Translations under genes and position numbers: made by a program
Notes under the pieces: model-generated
Told to the model about the DNA's origin: nothing
The model's database searches: none
Seen by the model: only the letters and a program-made list of their open reading frames with translations
Shown here: piece after piece, positions 1 through 8,828 of the stretch
Layout: each line of letters begins with the position of its first letter
How positions within the stretch are numbered: position 1 is the first letter of the stretch
From: Priapulus caudatus
Taxonomy: Eukaryota > Priapulida > Priapulimorpha > Priapulimorphida > Priapulidae
Reading direction: 5' to 3'
Assembly: GCF_000485595.1 (NCBI RefSeq)
Contig: NW_014579470.1
Span: forward strand, 7,528 to 32,524
Length of the DNA stretch: 24,997 nucleotides

Positions 1-514
1 TTTGGGACAGCGGAGGTGGACAGACGTGGGGGTTGATGTACCGATAAAGTAGTGTGTCATCTGTAGTGAATGCATAAATGCTGTATGTCAGGCAGGAGGC
101 CGGTGTGTATGGATAGGGGTGGGGGGAGAGAGCGCTTAAATCAGCGCAGGTGGGCCGAGTTCACGTGCAAGCATTCGTATGTCCACCAACGGGCATGACA
201 CCCGAGCGGCACGGTAATTAACTCGATCGTGCCGCGGAGACTATTGCGGGCTGGCAGCAAGCCAACGTTATATTGGTTTTGCACGCGAAGGTAAGGACTG
301 TGTATCCGGTGCCGCACGCTCTGCTGGAACTAATGTACACGCTCTGCGCGACAAAACAGATGCGGAGCTGCGAACACAGTCTACCAGAGGTGACCCTTTC
401 AAGTGCAAATATATTATGACAAAGTTCAACAACGACCAGTCCGGGCTACCTAGCACTCTGGTTCGAGTGTGCGACCCGGACCAACATTTACCCGACTAGG
501 TCGGTCGGGCGGGG

Positions 515-533
515 GTTAAAGTGTCGAACCCTA
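515..533 (+). mobile_element. hAT right terminus, degraded (copy A)
   Basis: The sequence ends in 'gtgtcgaaccct', the reverse complement of a hAT-style terminus beginning CAGGGTTCGACAC. It is the copy A counterpart of the better-preserved right end at 6345-6361. The last base is A instead of G here. The matching left end, if it exists, lies upstream of the window. Confidence 0.5.
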
Positions 534-729
534 GGTCCTATTCTCTTTATCTTCCCAATCACAGGTCCGGAGCAATTCCTAATGTTTAGAACCACCATAT
601 AGTTATATTGCAGTGGCTGAACGCGTATGCCGACACTTCCACTCACAACAGGTGATCGCCGCGAATTCTCAGCGTACACGCATCCGATTGCGGCAACATG
701 AATGGGACCGTCTGGCCTGCCGTCTATCC

Positions 730-1060
730 TTTCATCTGTCTTCTCTCGCTCTCGACTCTCTCTCTCTCTCTAAGTCTCTCTCTCGGCGGTGCTTCCGCTG
801 CCTCCGCTCTCTCGTCCGTCTACTCTCCTCTCACACACACAACACACTACCACTGCACAGTCCTCTCTCGGCGCAGCATCCTCTCTACTCTCTCTCTCTG
901 CTCAGCAACACAACACACCTCTCTGAGGCTCTCTATCTCTCTCTCACGCATGCACCACACACCAGTACACATTAAACCATCCATCGGTCTTTCTCAGTAT
1001 TCTCTCGTCTCTCGGTCTCTCTCTCTCTCTCTCACACAGTGCACATACACACACACCATT
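730..1060. repeat. CT/CA-rich simple-sequence region
   Basis: Polypyrimidine tracts dominated by CTCT, with shorter CACA runs, broken up by unique bases. Copy B has the purer version at 6535-6745. The long open frames across it are Ser/Leu-rich products of low complexity, not genes. Confidence 0.85.
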
Positions 1061-1992
1061 CGCCAGGAATCAGCAGAGCGTTCCATTGCCGCAATCATGC
1101 GTGTATCGTTCGCAAGCTCACTGTGTGAGATGGCATGCCGCAGGCACTGCGTTAGCCTAGCGGCTCCTTATGTCGCAGGAAACCGTCGCCGGTAGCCACG
1201 TCCAGTGTAATTAGTCATCGCTCCGACCACAAGGACTATAGCAAAGAAATACTATGTTAACAAAATGGGCAAGCCGAAGAACTGCTCATTCAGTACTCAC
1301 ATGCTCCAAACGAGGAAACGGCTCACAGAATGCAAAATGTTCAGCTTTATTAAACTTATTTATCTACCATTTTTACCCACTCTGGACCTCTATAAGTCTT
1401 AGTAGGGCTAATATTTTAATGAACAGCCTTCACAACTTACACGGCATTACATTTTATTACCTACAAATTCTTACCAAAAACTGCTTGCAAAACTCAAAAT
1501 GCCGCGTATATGTTGTGTATAAAATGTCATAACCGAAAATGTAGGCAAAACACACGGGGCAACCCATTACTCATTGGGTTGAAACTAAGCACTGTTTCTA
1601 AAACATAAAACTACGTTGCCCTGAAAACCTTGTATCAGCGCCTAGTAACTATGATACCCACAACTCGCCAATGAGTCAAGCTGCCCTCCATTTTTTTGTG
1701 CACCGTTCCTCGTGGGAGCAGTGGGAGCAAGTGTCGTGCTCATTCAACATAGTAATTTGTGCTATAGCCCGTGGCGGAGTGAAGGGCTAATGTTCTAGAG
1801 CTAGGCATAGACTAGAGTAATATACTAATAATGGTTGTAATAGTAATGTTTAACAGATAATCATTACTCACACAGACTTACTGAATGCTTAGGCATACAA
1901 TACAACAAAATAAAAGTTTGATTAAAACAGTCACTGCTTAAAGTCAGAAAAACTAGTCAAGAGAAAACATGTACATATCCGTATACATATAT

Positions 1993-2366
1993 CAGAAGTA
2001 GATACTAGGGAAACAGTGTGACTTCAATAAACATGGGAAATTTGTCATTTACTAGCCTTAGAATACCTACGATTTACTACGCGTAACTCAACCAACTTGA
2101 GCTCAAATCGTACACAGTACATTCGGCCTAGCATCGTGCGAAATCGTTTCTCTCGTGTACACTCGCAATCCGAGAATACAGACTAAACGTACGACACGAA
2201 TTCTCTATTCTGTTGCCAGCAAACCGAATCCATAACCGCCTAAACTTGATAACAATAGGCAGCTACTAACAGCTTTTTGCGCACTCTTGCCCTCGGCGAT
2301 GCGGTGTGGCTCGCTGGGAGATTGGACATCGATGCAACACTCGGCAAGCTAATATTTGATCTATTA
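1993..2366 (+). mobile_element. Foldback element, left arm only (FB-A)
   Basis: Starts with CAGAAGTAGATACTAGGG, the terminus of a foldback family seen five times in this window. The arm runs through landmark phrases such as 'gcatcgtgcgaaatcg', 'ggcagctactaa' and 'ctcgctgggagattgg', then stops near 2366, just before the centre of the palindrome present at 8045. The right arm is absent. Downstream, AT-rich sequence resembling the element's outer flank resumes (2380-2420), which suggests an internal deletion. Confidence 0.8.
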
Positions 2367-2463
2367 AACATCTATGTAAACATGTACATATCTGTATACA
2401 TATGTATATATGTCATTTACATGTGTACAATAACATGTATACTTATTACATTTACATTTTTGC

Positions 2464-2868
2464 ATGACCTGTAGGTGCGGTCTAGTTAATGCTCACTGGT
2501 TTCGTCGTGCCTACTGTTGTTTTAACGGCACAGATAGCGATTTTCAATCGAAATTCATCATGACATTGCAAGAAAATCCCTTTGGACAACTTATGAGTAA
2601 GTCGGTGATTTCTGTTGAAAATGAGTGCATTTTATTCACGGGAACACGCACACAAGCAGGCTATGGGGTGCTATGCATAAAAACGCAAGATCAGCAATGG
2701 AAAACGATTAGTTCACAGACTGGTGTACAGGCTCCATTTTGGTGTATGACCTGCCAGAGGAGAACAATGCTCCCATTTATGCCACAACAAAAATTGCGCG
2801 TTCGGTCGTCGCACATCCTTTGGCAACTGCACACAGCAGAAATGGTGGGAATGCATGAGACACATGAG
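2464..2868 (+). pseudogene. His-Me finger (HNH-like) endonuclease remnant with frameshifts
   Basis: An open frame from ATG at 2464 reads ENECILFTGTRTQAGYGVL at about 2617-2673, the 'C.l.tG....GYG' opening of zinc-binding His-Me finger (HNH-like) endonuclease domains. The rest of the domain is there, but in other frames. LVHRLVYRLHFGV follows in frame +2 (from about 2708), YDLPEEN in frame +3 (about 2738-2758), CSHLCHNKNC in frame +2 (2768-2797) and VRSSHILW back in frame +1 (about 2800-2823). The HR, HLCHN..C and SSHI blocks come in the expected family order, so this is a real gene relic with at least four small indels, not an intact protein. Residues upstream (FQSKFIMTLQENPFGQL) match no domain I know. 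The family assignment comes from motif order and memory of the zf-His_Me_endon fold. The intact gene could be a mobile-element gene or a host nuclease. Some frame changes could be sequencing errors. Confidence 0.65.
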
Positions 2869-2908
2869 CTGTATCGGGCTGTATCGGGCTGTATCGGGCT
2901 GTATCGGG
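2869..2908 (+). repeat. 10-bp tandem repeat, 4 units
   Basis: Four exact copies of ctgtatcggg, followed by a degenerate continuation ('ctgattttcggg', 'ctgtaatcggg') to about 2945. It abuts the 3' end of the endonuclease remnant. Confidence 0.95.
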
Positions 2909-2945
2909 CTGATTTTCGGGCGTGTACGCTGTAATCGGGCTGTAA

Positions 2946-3191
2946 TCGCTTGCTATCGGCTGCTGATCAGGCATGCTCGACAAGGCGCCACGTGTTTGCT
3001 TTCTCTAACAATTGTTTAATCTAAGAATTACTTGCACTGGGCTACTATAGCGTATGCCTTGCACTCAGGTGGGGAAACCCTAGGCTGGACCGACTGACCC
3101 GGGCTGAAAACCCTACCTCTCCGCAGCACAAGCTAGTATCCTCTGCAATTCACTAATACCTCTACTAACTGCCGTTTTTTCCTTCTAATAA
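2946..3191. other. Unassigned spacer
   Basis: I see no coding signal, terminal repeat or tandem array here. It separates the endonuclease remnant from the minus-strand open frame. Confidence 0.5.
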
Positions 3192-3722
3192 TTACGTTGT
3201 GTAGCTGTGGTCAGTAAAGGCAGTGTCCAGTTGATCCTTAATGTATTCGGAGGAATTTTGAGATCGCTCGTACTTGATGTGATGTCGGCGAGCATGCGTT
3301 TGCTCTTGGCGGCTTCTCTCTCCTTTCTTCGGCGTTGCGGCGATCGACATCTGTCGCAGCGCCAACGATGGCCGCTTCCCGAGTTGGACTTTAACGATGT
3401 TATCATCTTTCAGGTGGGCGGACATCTCAACGCCGTTGTTCAGCCGATGGACTGCCGAATGCACGCGGCCGAATAACTGTTCCACCTTTCCTGTACCACC
3501 CGAGCAGACCAGGGAGTGACGGCTACATCTTCGGTGATCGCCGGAACAGCAGTCCACCGTGCATTCCACGAGGTGAGGCAGCTTCTTCACTATTACGTCT
3601 GTATTGCAGCAGCTGATCTTAAACGATTCATTTACTATCAAGTGACATCTAGCCTTGACGTCAGAGCTAATTAATCGCTGTACTAGCTGTTGTTCGTCCG
3701 CCGATCTGTCCCACCCGAGCAT
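3192..3722 (-). CDS. Unrecognised Cys/His-rich open frame, probably transposon-derived
   Basis: A 176-codon frame on the minus strand, starting at ATG 3720-3722 and ending at 3192. I do not recognise it. Its middle has a dense Cys/His stretch, VECTVDCCSGDHRRCSRHSL followed by VCSGG, suggesting metal binding. Basic segments (LGKRPSLALRQM, then TPKKGERSRQEQ) follow. The upstream part (KARCHLIVNESFKISCC) also looks like folded protein, not noise. There are no membrane segments or signal peptide. A second minus-strand frame (3185-3406) carries a plausible basic tail (RRRKEREAAKSKRM), so a one-base shift near 3350-3400 may have changed the true C-terminus. No upstream exon, TATA box or terminal repeat is evident. 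It could be the last exon or C-terminal part of an uncharacterised DNA-transposon protein; that is inference from the setting. Confidence 0.45.
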   Translation of the reverse strand: MLGWDRSADEQQLVQRLISSDVKARCHLIVNESFKISCCNTDVIVKKLPHLVECTVDCCSGDHRRCSRHSLVCSGGTGKVEQLFGRVHSAVHRLNNGVEMSAHLKDDNIVKVQLGKRPSLALRQMSIAATPKKGERSRQEQTHARRHHIKYERSQNSSEYIKDQLDTAFTDHSYTT

Positions 3723-3790
3723 CGCCCTGCTGAATTTCGCTCTCGTGCCAGCCTTGAATTGCGATTGGCCGCGATGAATGGTGAATAATT

Positions 3791-3836
3791 ACAACAAGAA
3801 TAATAGATTATTCCATGAATCTATTATTCTTGTTGT
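3791..3836. repeat. Perfect 19-bp hairpin
   Basis: acaacaagaataatagatt at 3791-3809 pairs exactly with aatctattattcttgttgt at 3818-3836 across an 8-base loop. A perfect stem this long is unlikely by chance. It may be a small palindromic element or the collapsed end of a MITE. Confidence 0.9.
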
Positions 3837-3837
3837 T

Positions 3838-3990
3838 TGTGCACAGCGGCGAGCGTGCGGCGTACTTGTGTGTCGTAGAGGAGCATTTGAACGGCATTTA
3901 CAGGAAGTTATCGGCAATAATAGGCGAAATAGAGTAGAGAAACATTAAGACTTTGCTAGTAAATACATTTCGTGTTTATTTACATTTTTT
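3838..3990 (+). repeat. Dispersed repeat R6, copy 1
   Basis: Shares an ordered series of blocks with 23570-23726: a 'gtgcac' start, 'ggcattta..aggaa', 'caataataggcgaaa', 'aatacattt.cgtgttta' and a T-run. Diverged, no coding potential, no clear ends. Confidence 0.6.
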
Positions 3991-4092
3991 TTTTATTGAG
4001 ACATTCCAAGTGCCAGTGACTAGGTCGGGCCAGGTTGTAGCATATCTGTAGAGAATCTTAGTGTTGTACTAATGAGGTTAAGAAGATGGTAC

Positions 4093-4310
4093 CAGGGGGG
4101 AGAAATTAACTTTTGAACAAGGGAGTCCAACGGACTCCCGGCCTACCCTCAAAAAGAAGGAGTCCGCAGCAAAATGAGGAAGTCCGCAGTCTGAGGTTCA
4201 AAATTAAAGATATTAACAGTAACGCATGTGCATATTTTTAGATTCATGCAGTTGCACGTCTGCTAAATTTTCTTTGGACATTAGCTGAAAAAATACAGTA
4301 ATTCCGCTGT
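4093..4310 (+). mobile_element. hAT left terminus and subterminal region
   Basis: CAGGGGGGAGAAATTAAC at 4093 resembles a hAT left terminus. It is followed by a short palindrome ('gggagtccaacggactccc') and repeated 'gtccgcag' motifs, typical of subterminal transposase-binding clusters. No matching right end was found, so this is a fragment. The rest up to the telomeric array is unassigned. Confidence 0.4.
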
Positions 4311-4352
4311 TTAGGTTAGGTTTAGGTTAGGTTAGGGTTAGGGTTAGGGTTT
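4311..4352 (+). repeat. Interstitial telomeric repeat (TTAGGG/TTAGG variants)
   Basis: Mixed TTAGG, TTTAGG and three TTAGGG units, followed by a T-run. Sequence on both sides is ordinary repeat DNA, so this is internal and not a chromosome end. Confidence 0.9.
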
Positions 4353-4364
4353 TTTTGTTTTTTT

Positions 4365-4430
4365 AAGTGCCTAGTAGTCATATCCTAAGTGCCTAGTAGT
4401 CATATCCTAAGTGCCTAGTAGTCATATCAT
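4365..4430 (+). repeat. 22-bp tandem repeat, 3 units
   Basis: Units aagtgcctagtagtcatatc+ct at 4365-4386 and 4387-4408 are identical. The third (4409-4430) ends in 'at' instead of 'ct'. There are no spacers, so this is not a CRISPR-type array. Confidence 0.95.
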
Positions 4431-4704
4431 ATCGCATCTAACTGCCGGGTGGTGCACGGGCACGCTCGTGTGCCACTACCTTATTCGCCCTCTTGCATAA
4501 AGGCTGCCGTCACGATCGGTCACCCGGTGTACTCCATTGCGAATAAACATGACCGGGCGAAACTCGTGACGGGTTGTTATAACTCGATCTCCTCTCTATC
4601 CACCTATGACCGGTAGAACGCGGCTAGTTTTGTACAACCGGACGAAAAAAAAGCAACATATTATGATAGGTGACCGGTTGGAAACAGCAAGTTTTACGTC
4701 ACGT
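4431..4704. other. Unassigned spacer with ACCGGT motifs
   Basis: No gene seen. 'ctatgaccggtag' near 4603 and 'gtgaccggttgg' near 4673 are inverted relative to 'accggtcatag' at 5414 and 5821. They may mark degraded inverted ends around the R4 segment. Confidence 0.4.
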
Positions 4705-5455
4705 GGTAGCGCCGGCTAGATTGGTTCCAAGTCTCTTCATCAATGTAAAGTGAAATGAGTGAAAATATAAAGACCCATCTATAAACTAGAATCCAAGATG
4801 TCGACCTTCATCTGATTGCCTTGAGTTTATCGAATTTATCTCATAACAAATGCATATAGGATCTAAATCCGACTTATTTGTTCATTAATTTTTATAATAG
4901 AAATATCAGAAAGTCTTCCCAGAGACAATAATTTAGAAAAAAATAAGACGCGAGCCGTAAACGTGGTATACTAGTAAAGTGGGACTCCCACTGTGACTCT
5001 GTGTGACTGTGAGTGTGGCACTGGTACTGGGAGAGCAAGGTAACACACTTGCCCCCTTACTCACAGGCACCTATATCTAACACGAACCCCCAATGCGAGC
5101 ACCGAAGGTGTGAGAAGGTAGGACACACAATTCCACGACTTTATCAAATCGGACCTTTTTTAGATAAAAAATGTGAATGTTTCAATTAAAATACATGTGC
5201 ATACACGTTCTTAGTTTGTATTGTTGTCTCCTTACACCTTCGGTGCTCGCATTGGGGTTTCGTGTTGGATATAGGGACCTGTGCCCTTACTTAGTAGGCC
5301 TATGCATGGCATAGACTATAGCTATAGAACAATAGTCATACATGCGTCTAAACAGAGGAATTGCTCCGACCTGTGATTGGTGGATAAAAATAAAATTCGT
5401 GACGTTTCGTTTCACCGGTCATAGCTGCGCGTGTATTAGCCTATGAGCGATACCG
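4705..5455 (+). repeat. Dispersed repeat R4, copy 1
   Basis: Collinear with a split second copy at 8829-9175 plus 12520-12680. Shared blocks include 'ttgttcattaatttttataa', 'gaaagtcttcccagagacaa', 'gtaaagtgggactcccactg' and 'atgcatggcatagactatag'. Copy 1 carries the MITE at 5062-5283, which copy 2 lacks. Copy 2 carries the foldback element at 9176-12519, which copy 1 lacks. No coding potential. Confidence 0.85.
5062..5283. mobile_element. 222-bp MITE with 8-bp target duplication (hAT-like)
   Basis: Ends CACAGG...CCTGTG. Inverted arms of about 50 bp pair 'cacgaacccccaatgcgagc' and 'accgaaggtgt' on the left with their reverse complements at 5228-5283. The element is flanked by CCCTTACT on both sides (5054-5061 and 5284-5291). 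The paralogous R4 copy has a single uninterrupted CCCTTACT at 9162-9169, giving the pre-insertion site. An 8-bp duplication fits hAT-type transposition. It has no open frame and is non-autonomous. Confidence 0.9.
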
Positions 5456-5832
5456 CACGTGCATATTTGCTAATTAATTTAATTAGATTAATCGTGCTTC
5501 AATAGACTCAAAATTCACAGAGATTAAGGCTAAGACATGTGGCTATAAAAGCTAGAATTTATAGAAATGTAACTCAAATCGTTCGCGCCATATGATAGTT
5601 AGTACACGTTCTTACCGGCCATATAGCCACGCAAATATTATTAGCCTATGAGCGATACCGTGCGGCGCGCGTGCATATTTGCTAATTAATTAGACTAATC
5701 GTGCTTCAATAGACTCAAAATTCACAGTGATTAAGGCTAAGACATGTATCTATAATAGCTACAATTTATAGAAATGTAACTCAAATCATTCGCTCCATAT
5801 GATAGTTAGTACACGTTCCTACCGGTCATAGC
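5414..5832 (+). repeat. About 0.2-kb tandem repeat, two units
   Basis: Unit 1 is 5414-5613 and unit 2 is 5614-5820; a third unit starts at 5821 and is cut short by the hAT left end at 5848. Each begins with accgg(t/c)cata and shares 'agcctatgagcgataccg', 'gactcaaaattcacag' and 'gatagttagtacacgttc'. The array starts at the right edge of R4. Confidence 0.9.
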
Positions 5833-5847
5833 ATAATAGCGTATGCG

Positions 5848-6361
5848 CAGGGTTCAACATTAACTTTTTATTTCACTAGACCATCGGGCTAGTAACTGAG
5901 GAAAACCACTAGCCCAGACCTAACTTTCACTAGCCCAGAACCAGACCATTGTTATGAAAAACTTTATTTAGATAAGAGTGTGTCATCGTATGAATTCATA
6001 AATGCTGTTTCCCGCGCTTTAAATCGCGCGTGGGCCGAGTTCACGTGCAGCATTCGTATTCCACCACGGGCATACACGAGCGCACGGTTTATCGATCGTC
6101 TATTGCGGCTGGCAGCAAGCCACGTTGTTGTTTTTGCCGAAGGTTAGACTGGTATCCGGTCTCACGCTCTGCTAGACAATGTACACGCTCTGCGACAAAC
6201 AGTGCGGCTGCGAACCAGTCTAGCCAGAGGTGACCTTTCAGTGCAATATATATGACCAATTCTAACACGACCAGTCGGGCTACTAGCACTCTGGTTGAAT
6301 GCGACCGGACCAAGCATTTACCCGACTAGGTCGGTCGGACGTGGGTTAGTGTCGAACCCTG
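5848..6361. mobile_element. Short non-autonomous hAT element
   Basis: Left end CAGGGTTCAACATTAAC (5848-5864) pairs with right end GTTAGTGTCGAACCCTG (6345-6361). The left subterminal region has repeated 'actagccc' motifs and the right has 'acccgactagg'; both recall the CTAGTCC-rich ends of the hAT at 16594 and 20284. No clean 8-bp duplication is visible ('cgtatgcg' left, 'gtctattt' right). The two ends may therefore come from different insertions of one family. Confidence 0.6.
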
Positions 6362-6534
6362 GTCTATTTTTATCCTCCAATCACAGGTCGGAGCAATTCC
6401 TATGTTTAGACGCATATGTATATCGCAGTGGCTACGCGTCCGGACATCCACTCACACAGTGATCGCGCGACTCGCGTACACGCATGATTGCGCAACGTAT
6501 GATGGGACGCTCTGCTGCCGTCTATCCTTTCATC

Positions 6535-6539
6535 CGTCT

Positions 6540-6577
<38 letters not shown>

Positions 6578-6745
6578 CACACACACACACACACGCACAG
6601 TCCTCTCTCGCGCGCTCTCTCTCTCTCTCTCACACACACACACCTCTCTGAGGCTCTCTATATCTCTCTCACGCATGCACACACACATACACATTCCCAT
6701 TCCTTCTCCGTTCTCAGAATTCGCTCCTCTCTCTCTCTCACATCA
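6535..6745. repeat. (CT)n and (CA)n microsatellites
   Basis: A long CTCTCT run near 6540-6574 is followed by CACACA, then further CT and CA blocks to 6745. The Arg/Glu-rich minus-strand frame here is a by-product of the repeat. Confidence 0.95.
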
Positions 6746-7238
6746 TACAACAATGTTCGACGCACCACCGGCAATCAGCAAAAGAGCGTCCCATTGCGCA
6801 TTCATATGCGTGTGTAACGTGTCGCAGCTGACTGTGTGAGAGGATGTCCGCGACGCGTAAGCCTAGCGGCTTCCTTGTCCGGATACCGGTGCCCATAGCC
6901 ACGGTTATGTATATATGTCAATTCGGCTCCGGCGCACGGGGCTATAGCACCAATTAACTAATGATTGAAGAATGGCAACGAAACCTGCTCTCACTGCGCG
7001 CCCACAGAGGAAGGCTCACCAGAACGTAGCCCAAAATGTTCGGGACGCTTTTAATACTTATTTAATATCTACCATGGACGCTCTTTTAGTCCTTATAGGC
7101 TATATTTATGAACACTTTTCACACAACTTTACACCATTCATTCATTTATTCCTCAATTCTTACCACTGCTTGCAAACTGCATACATGCTCGCGTATATGT
7201 GTGTATAATGTCATCCGAAATGTAGGCAAAAACACGGG

Positions 7239-7353
7239 GGCAACCCATTACTCATGGGGTTGAACTGGCACTTTTCTAAACATAAACATGTTGCCTGACA
7301 ACCTTGTATCAGCGCCAGTACTATACCCACACTCCCATGAGTAATGGGCTGCC
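7239..7353. repeat. 115-bp inverted-repeat unit
   Basis: ggcaacccattactcatggg at 7239-7258 is matched by its near-exact reverse complement at 7334-7353 (one mismatch). Copy A keeps a decayed version at about 1558-1695. It may be a very small MITE, but no target duplication is clear. Confidence 0.7.
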
Positions 7354-7666
7354 CTCATTTTTCTGTGATCCGTTCCTCGTGGGCGCAGTGGGAGCAGTGT
7401 CGTTGCCCATTTTCAACATAGTAATTTGTGCTATAGCCCGTGGCGGAGTGAAGGGCTATTGTTCTAGAATCTAGAGCTAGGCATAGACTAGAGTAATACT
7501 AATAATGGTTGTAATAGTAATGTTTAACAGATAATCATTACTCACACAGACTTACTGAATGCTTAGGCATACAATATAACAAAATAAAAGTTTGATTAAA
7601 ACAGTCACTGCTTAAAGTCAGAAAAACTAGTCAAGAGAAAACATGTACATATCTGTATACATATAT

Positions 7667-8807
7667 CAGAAGTAGATACTAGGGAAGGAGTGTGAATTCA
7701 ATAAACATGGGAAATTCGTCATTTACTAGCCTTAGAATACCTACAATTTATTACGCGTAACTCAATTAAAGAGCTCAAATCGTACACAATAGATTCGCCT
7801 AGCATCGTGCGAAATCGTTTCCTCGTATACACTCGCAATCCGGAGATACAGACTAAAACATACGACACGATTCTCCATTCTGTTGCCAGCAAACCGAATC
7901 CATAACCTGCCTAACTTGAAACAATAGGCAGCTACTAATGCCTCTTGCTCACTCTTGTGCTCCGGCGATGCGGTGTGGCTCGCTGGGAGATTGGACATTG
8001 ATGCAACATTCGGCGAGCTAATCTGTGATCTATTTACAGCTGGTATTCCCCCCACGCATGCACGCCCACCGCAATTAGCAGCAGCTTCAGCTCCAATCTC
8101 CCAGCGAGCCACACCGCATCGCAGAGGGCACAAGAGTGCGCAAGAGTCATTAGTAGCTGCCTATTGTTTCAAGTTAGGCAGGTTATGGATTCGGTTTGCT
8201 GGCAACAGAATAGAGAATCGTGTCATACGTTTTAGTCTGTATCTCCGGATTGCGGGAGTATACGAGGAAACGATTTCGCACGATGCTAGGCGAATGTCAG
8301 GGGTCGAATTTAGCGGTATCCCGATATCCGCGGGATAGTAGAGTCTTGTGTTGGATAGCAGATTTGAATGCTTGGTATCCCGCCGGGATAGTAAAAAAAA
8401 ATCGTCAAAATCGGGATAGTGGTTGTTGAGTTGTCAACTTTATACGGCAGCGCATCTGAGCCAGTGCGCGCGATCTGAGCAGGCTCAGGCACTTGAGTTA
8501 CTATGCCACACTAGCGTTATACAGCAGGCATAGCATATTTGCAAGTGCAAGCGTAAGCGTGGCCGATGTTGATCATAAATGCGATCATAATGAATGGAGA
8601 ATCGTGTCGTACGTTTTAGTCTATATGTCCGGATTGCGGGTGTATACGAGGAAACAATTTTGCACGATGCTAGGCGAATGTACTGTGTACGATTTGAGCT
8701 CAAGTTGGTTGAGTTATGCGTAGTAAATCGTAGGTATTCTAAGGCTAGTAAATAACGAATTTCCCTTGTTTATTGAAGTCACACTCCTTCCCTATTATCT
8801 ACTTCTG
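7667..8807. mobile_element. Foldback element FB-B, complete with both ends
   Basis: Starts CAGAAGTAGATACTAGGG and ends with the reverse complement at 8807. The left arm (7667 to about 8030) folds onto the right arm (about 8090-8297) around a short spacer near 8040-8090. The right arm is interrupted at 8298 by a hAT left-end fragment, after which its outer half restarts at about 8591. Outside both ends lies CATATAT (7660-7666 and 8808-8814), a candidate 7-bp target duplication, though the region is AT-rich. Open frames in the arms are mirror images of each other and encode nothing recognisable. Confidence 0.8.
8298..8590 (+). mobile_element. hAT left-end fragment inside foldback arm
   Basis: CAGGGGTCGAATTTAGCGG at 8298 is a hAT-type left end, inserted directly after gcgaatgt. 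The same junction occurs in FB-D at 14635. Its subterminal region has palindromic 'tatcccg..cgggata' motifs. No right terminus is seen; instead about 90 bp of foldback arm (8591-8681) repeats what lay just before the insertion, ending again in gcgaatgt. Confidence 0.65.
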
Positions 8808-8828
8808 CATATATGTATATATGAAGAT

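Larger units (their letters stand above)
45..2366 (+). repeat. Segmental duplication, copy A
   Basis: This segment is homologous, in the same orientation, to 5975-8045. The match starts near the shared phrase 'agtgtgtcat' and continues through a hAT right end (about 515-533), a CT-rich tract, a run of AT-rich DNA and the left arm of the foldback element. From about 1745 to 2366 the two copies look nearly identical by eye. From 45 to 1745 copy A differs by very many small insertions relative to copy B. No convincing protein is encoded; the open frames at 613-1195 come from CT/CA low-complexity sequence. Where duplication begins upstream of base 45 cannot be seen. Confidence 0.85.
5975..8045 (+). 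repeat. Segmental duplication, copy B
   Basis: Partner of copy A (45-2366). It is shorter through 5975-7413 and nearly identical from 7414 to 8045. It contains the hAT right end (6345-6361), the purest CT/CA tract of the window (6535-6745), a 20-bp inverted repeat pair (7239-7353), and the left arm and centre of foldback FB-B. No reading frame in it resembles a known protein. Confidence 0.85.

Noticed and set aside
613-1195. Two long plus-strand open frames
   Set aside because: Their products are Ser/Leu/His runs dictated by CT and CA repeats. The paralogous region 6402-6839 has different frames, so nothing is conserved.
3791-3836. microRNA precursor
   Set aside because: The stem is too short and perfectly paired for a typical animal pre-miRNA, and nothing in the sequence indicates transcription.
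4311-4352. Possible chromosome end
   Set aside because: Short, impure and followed by 20 kb of ordinary repeat sequence; similar short blocks recur at 15961 and 19189 inside elements.
4365-4430. Possible CRISPR-like array
   Set aside because: Repeats are head-to-tail with no spacers, only three units, in animal-type DNA.
7762-8338. Overlapping plus and minus frames of over 120 codons
   Set aside because: They lie in the two arms of a foldback element and read the same DNA in opposite directions (shared peptides on both strands). No known domain.
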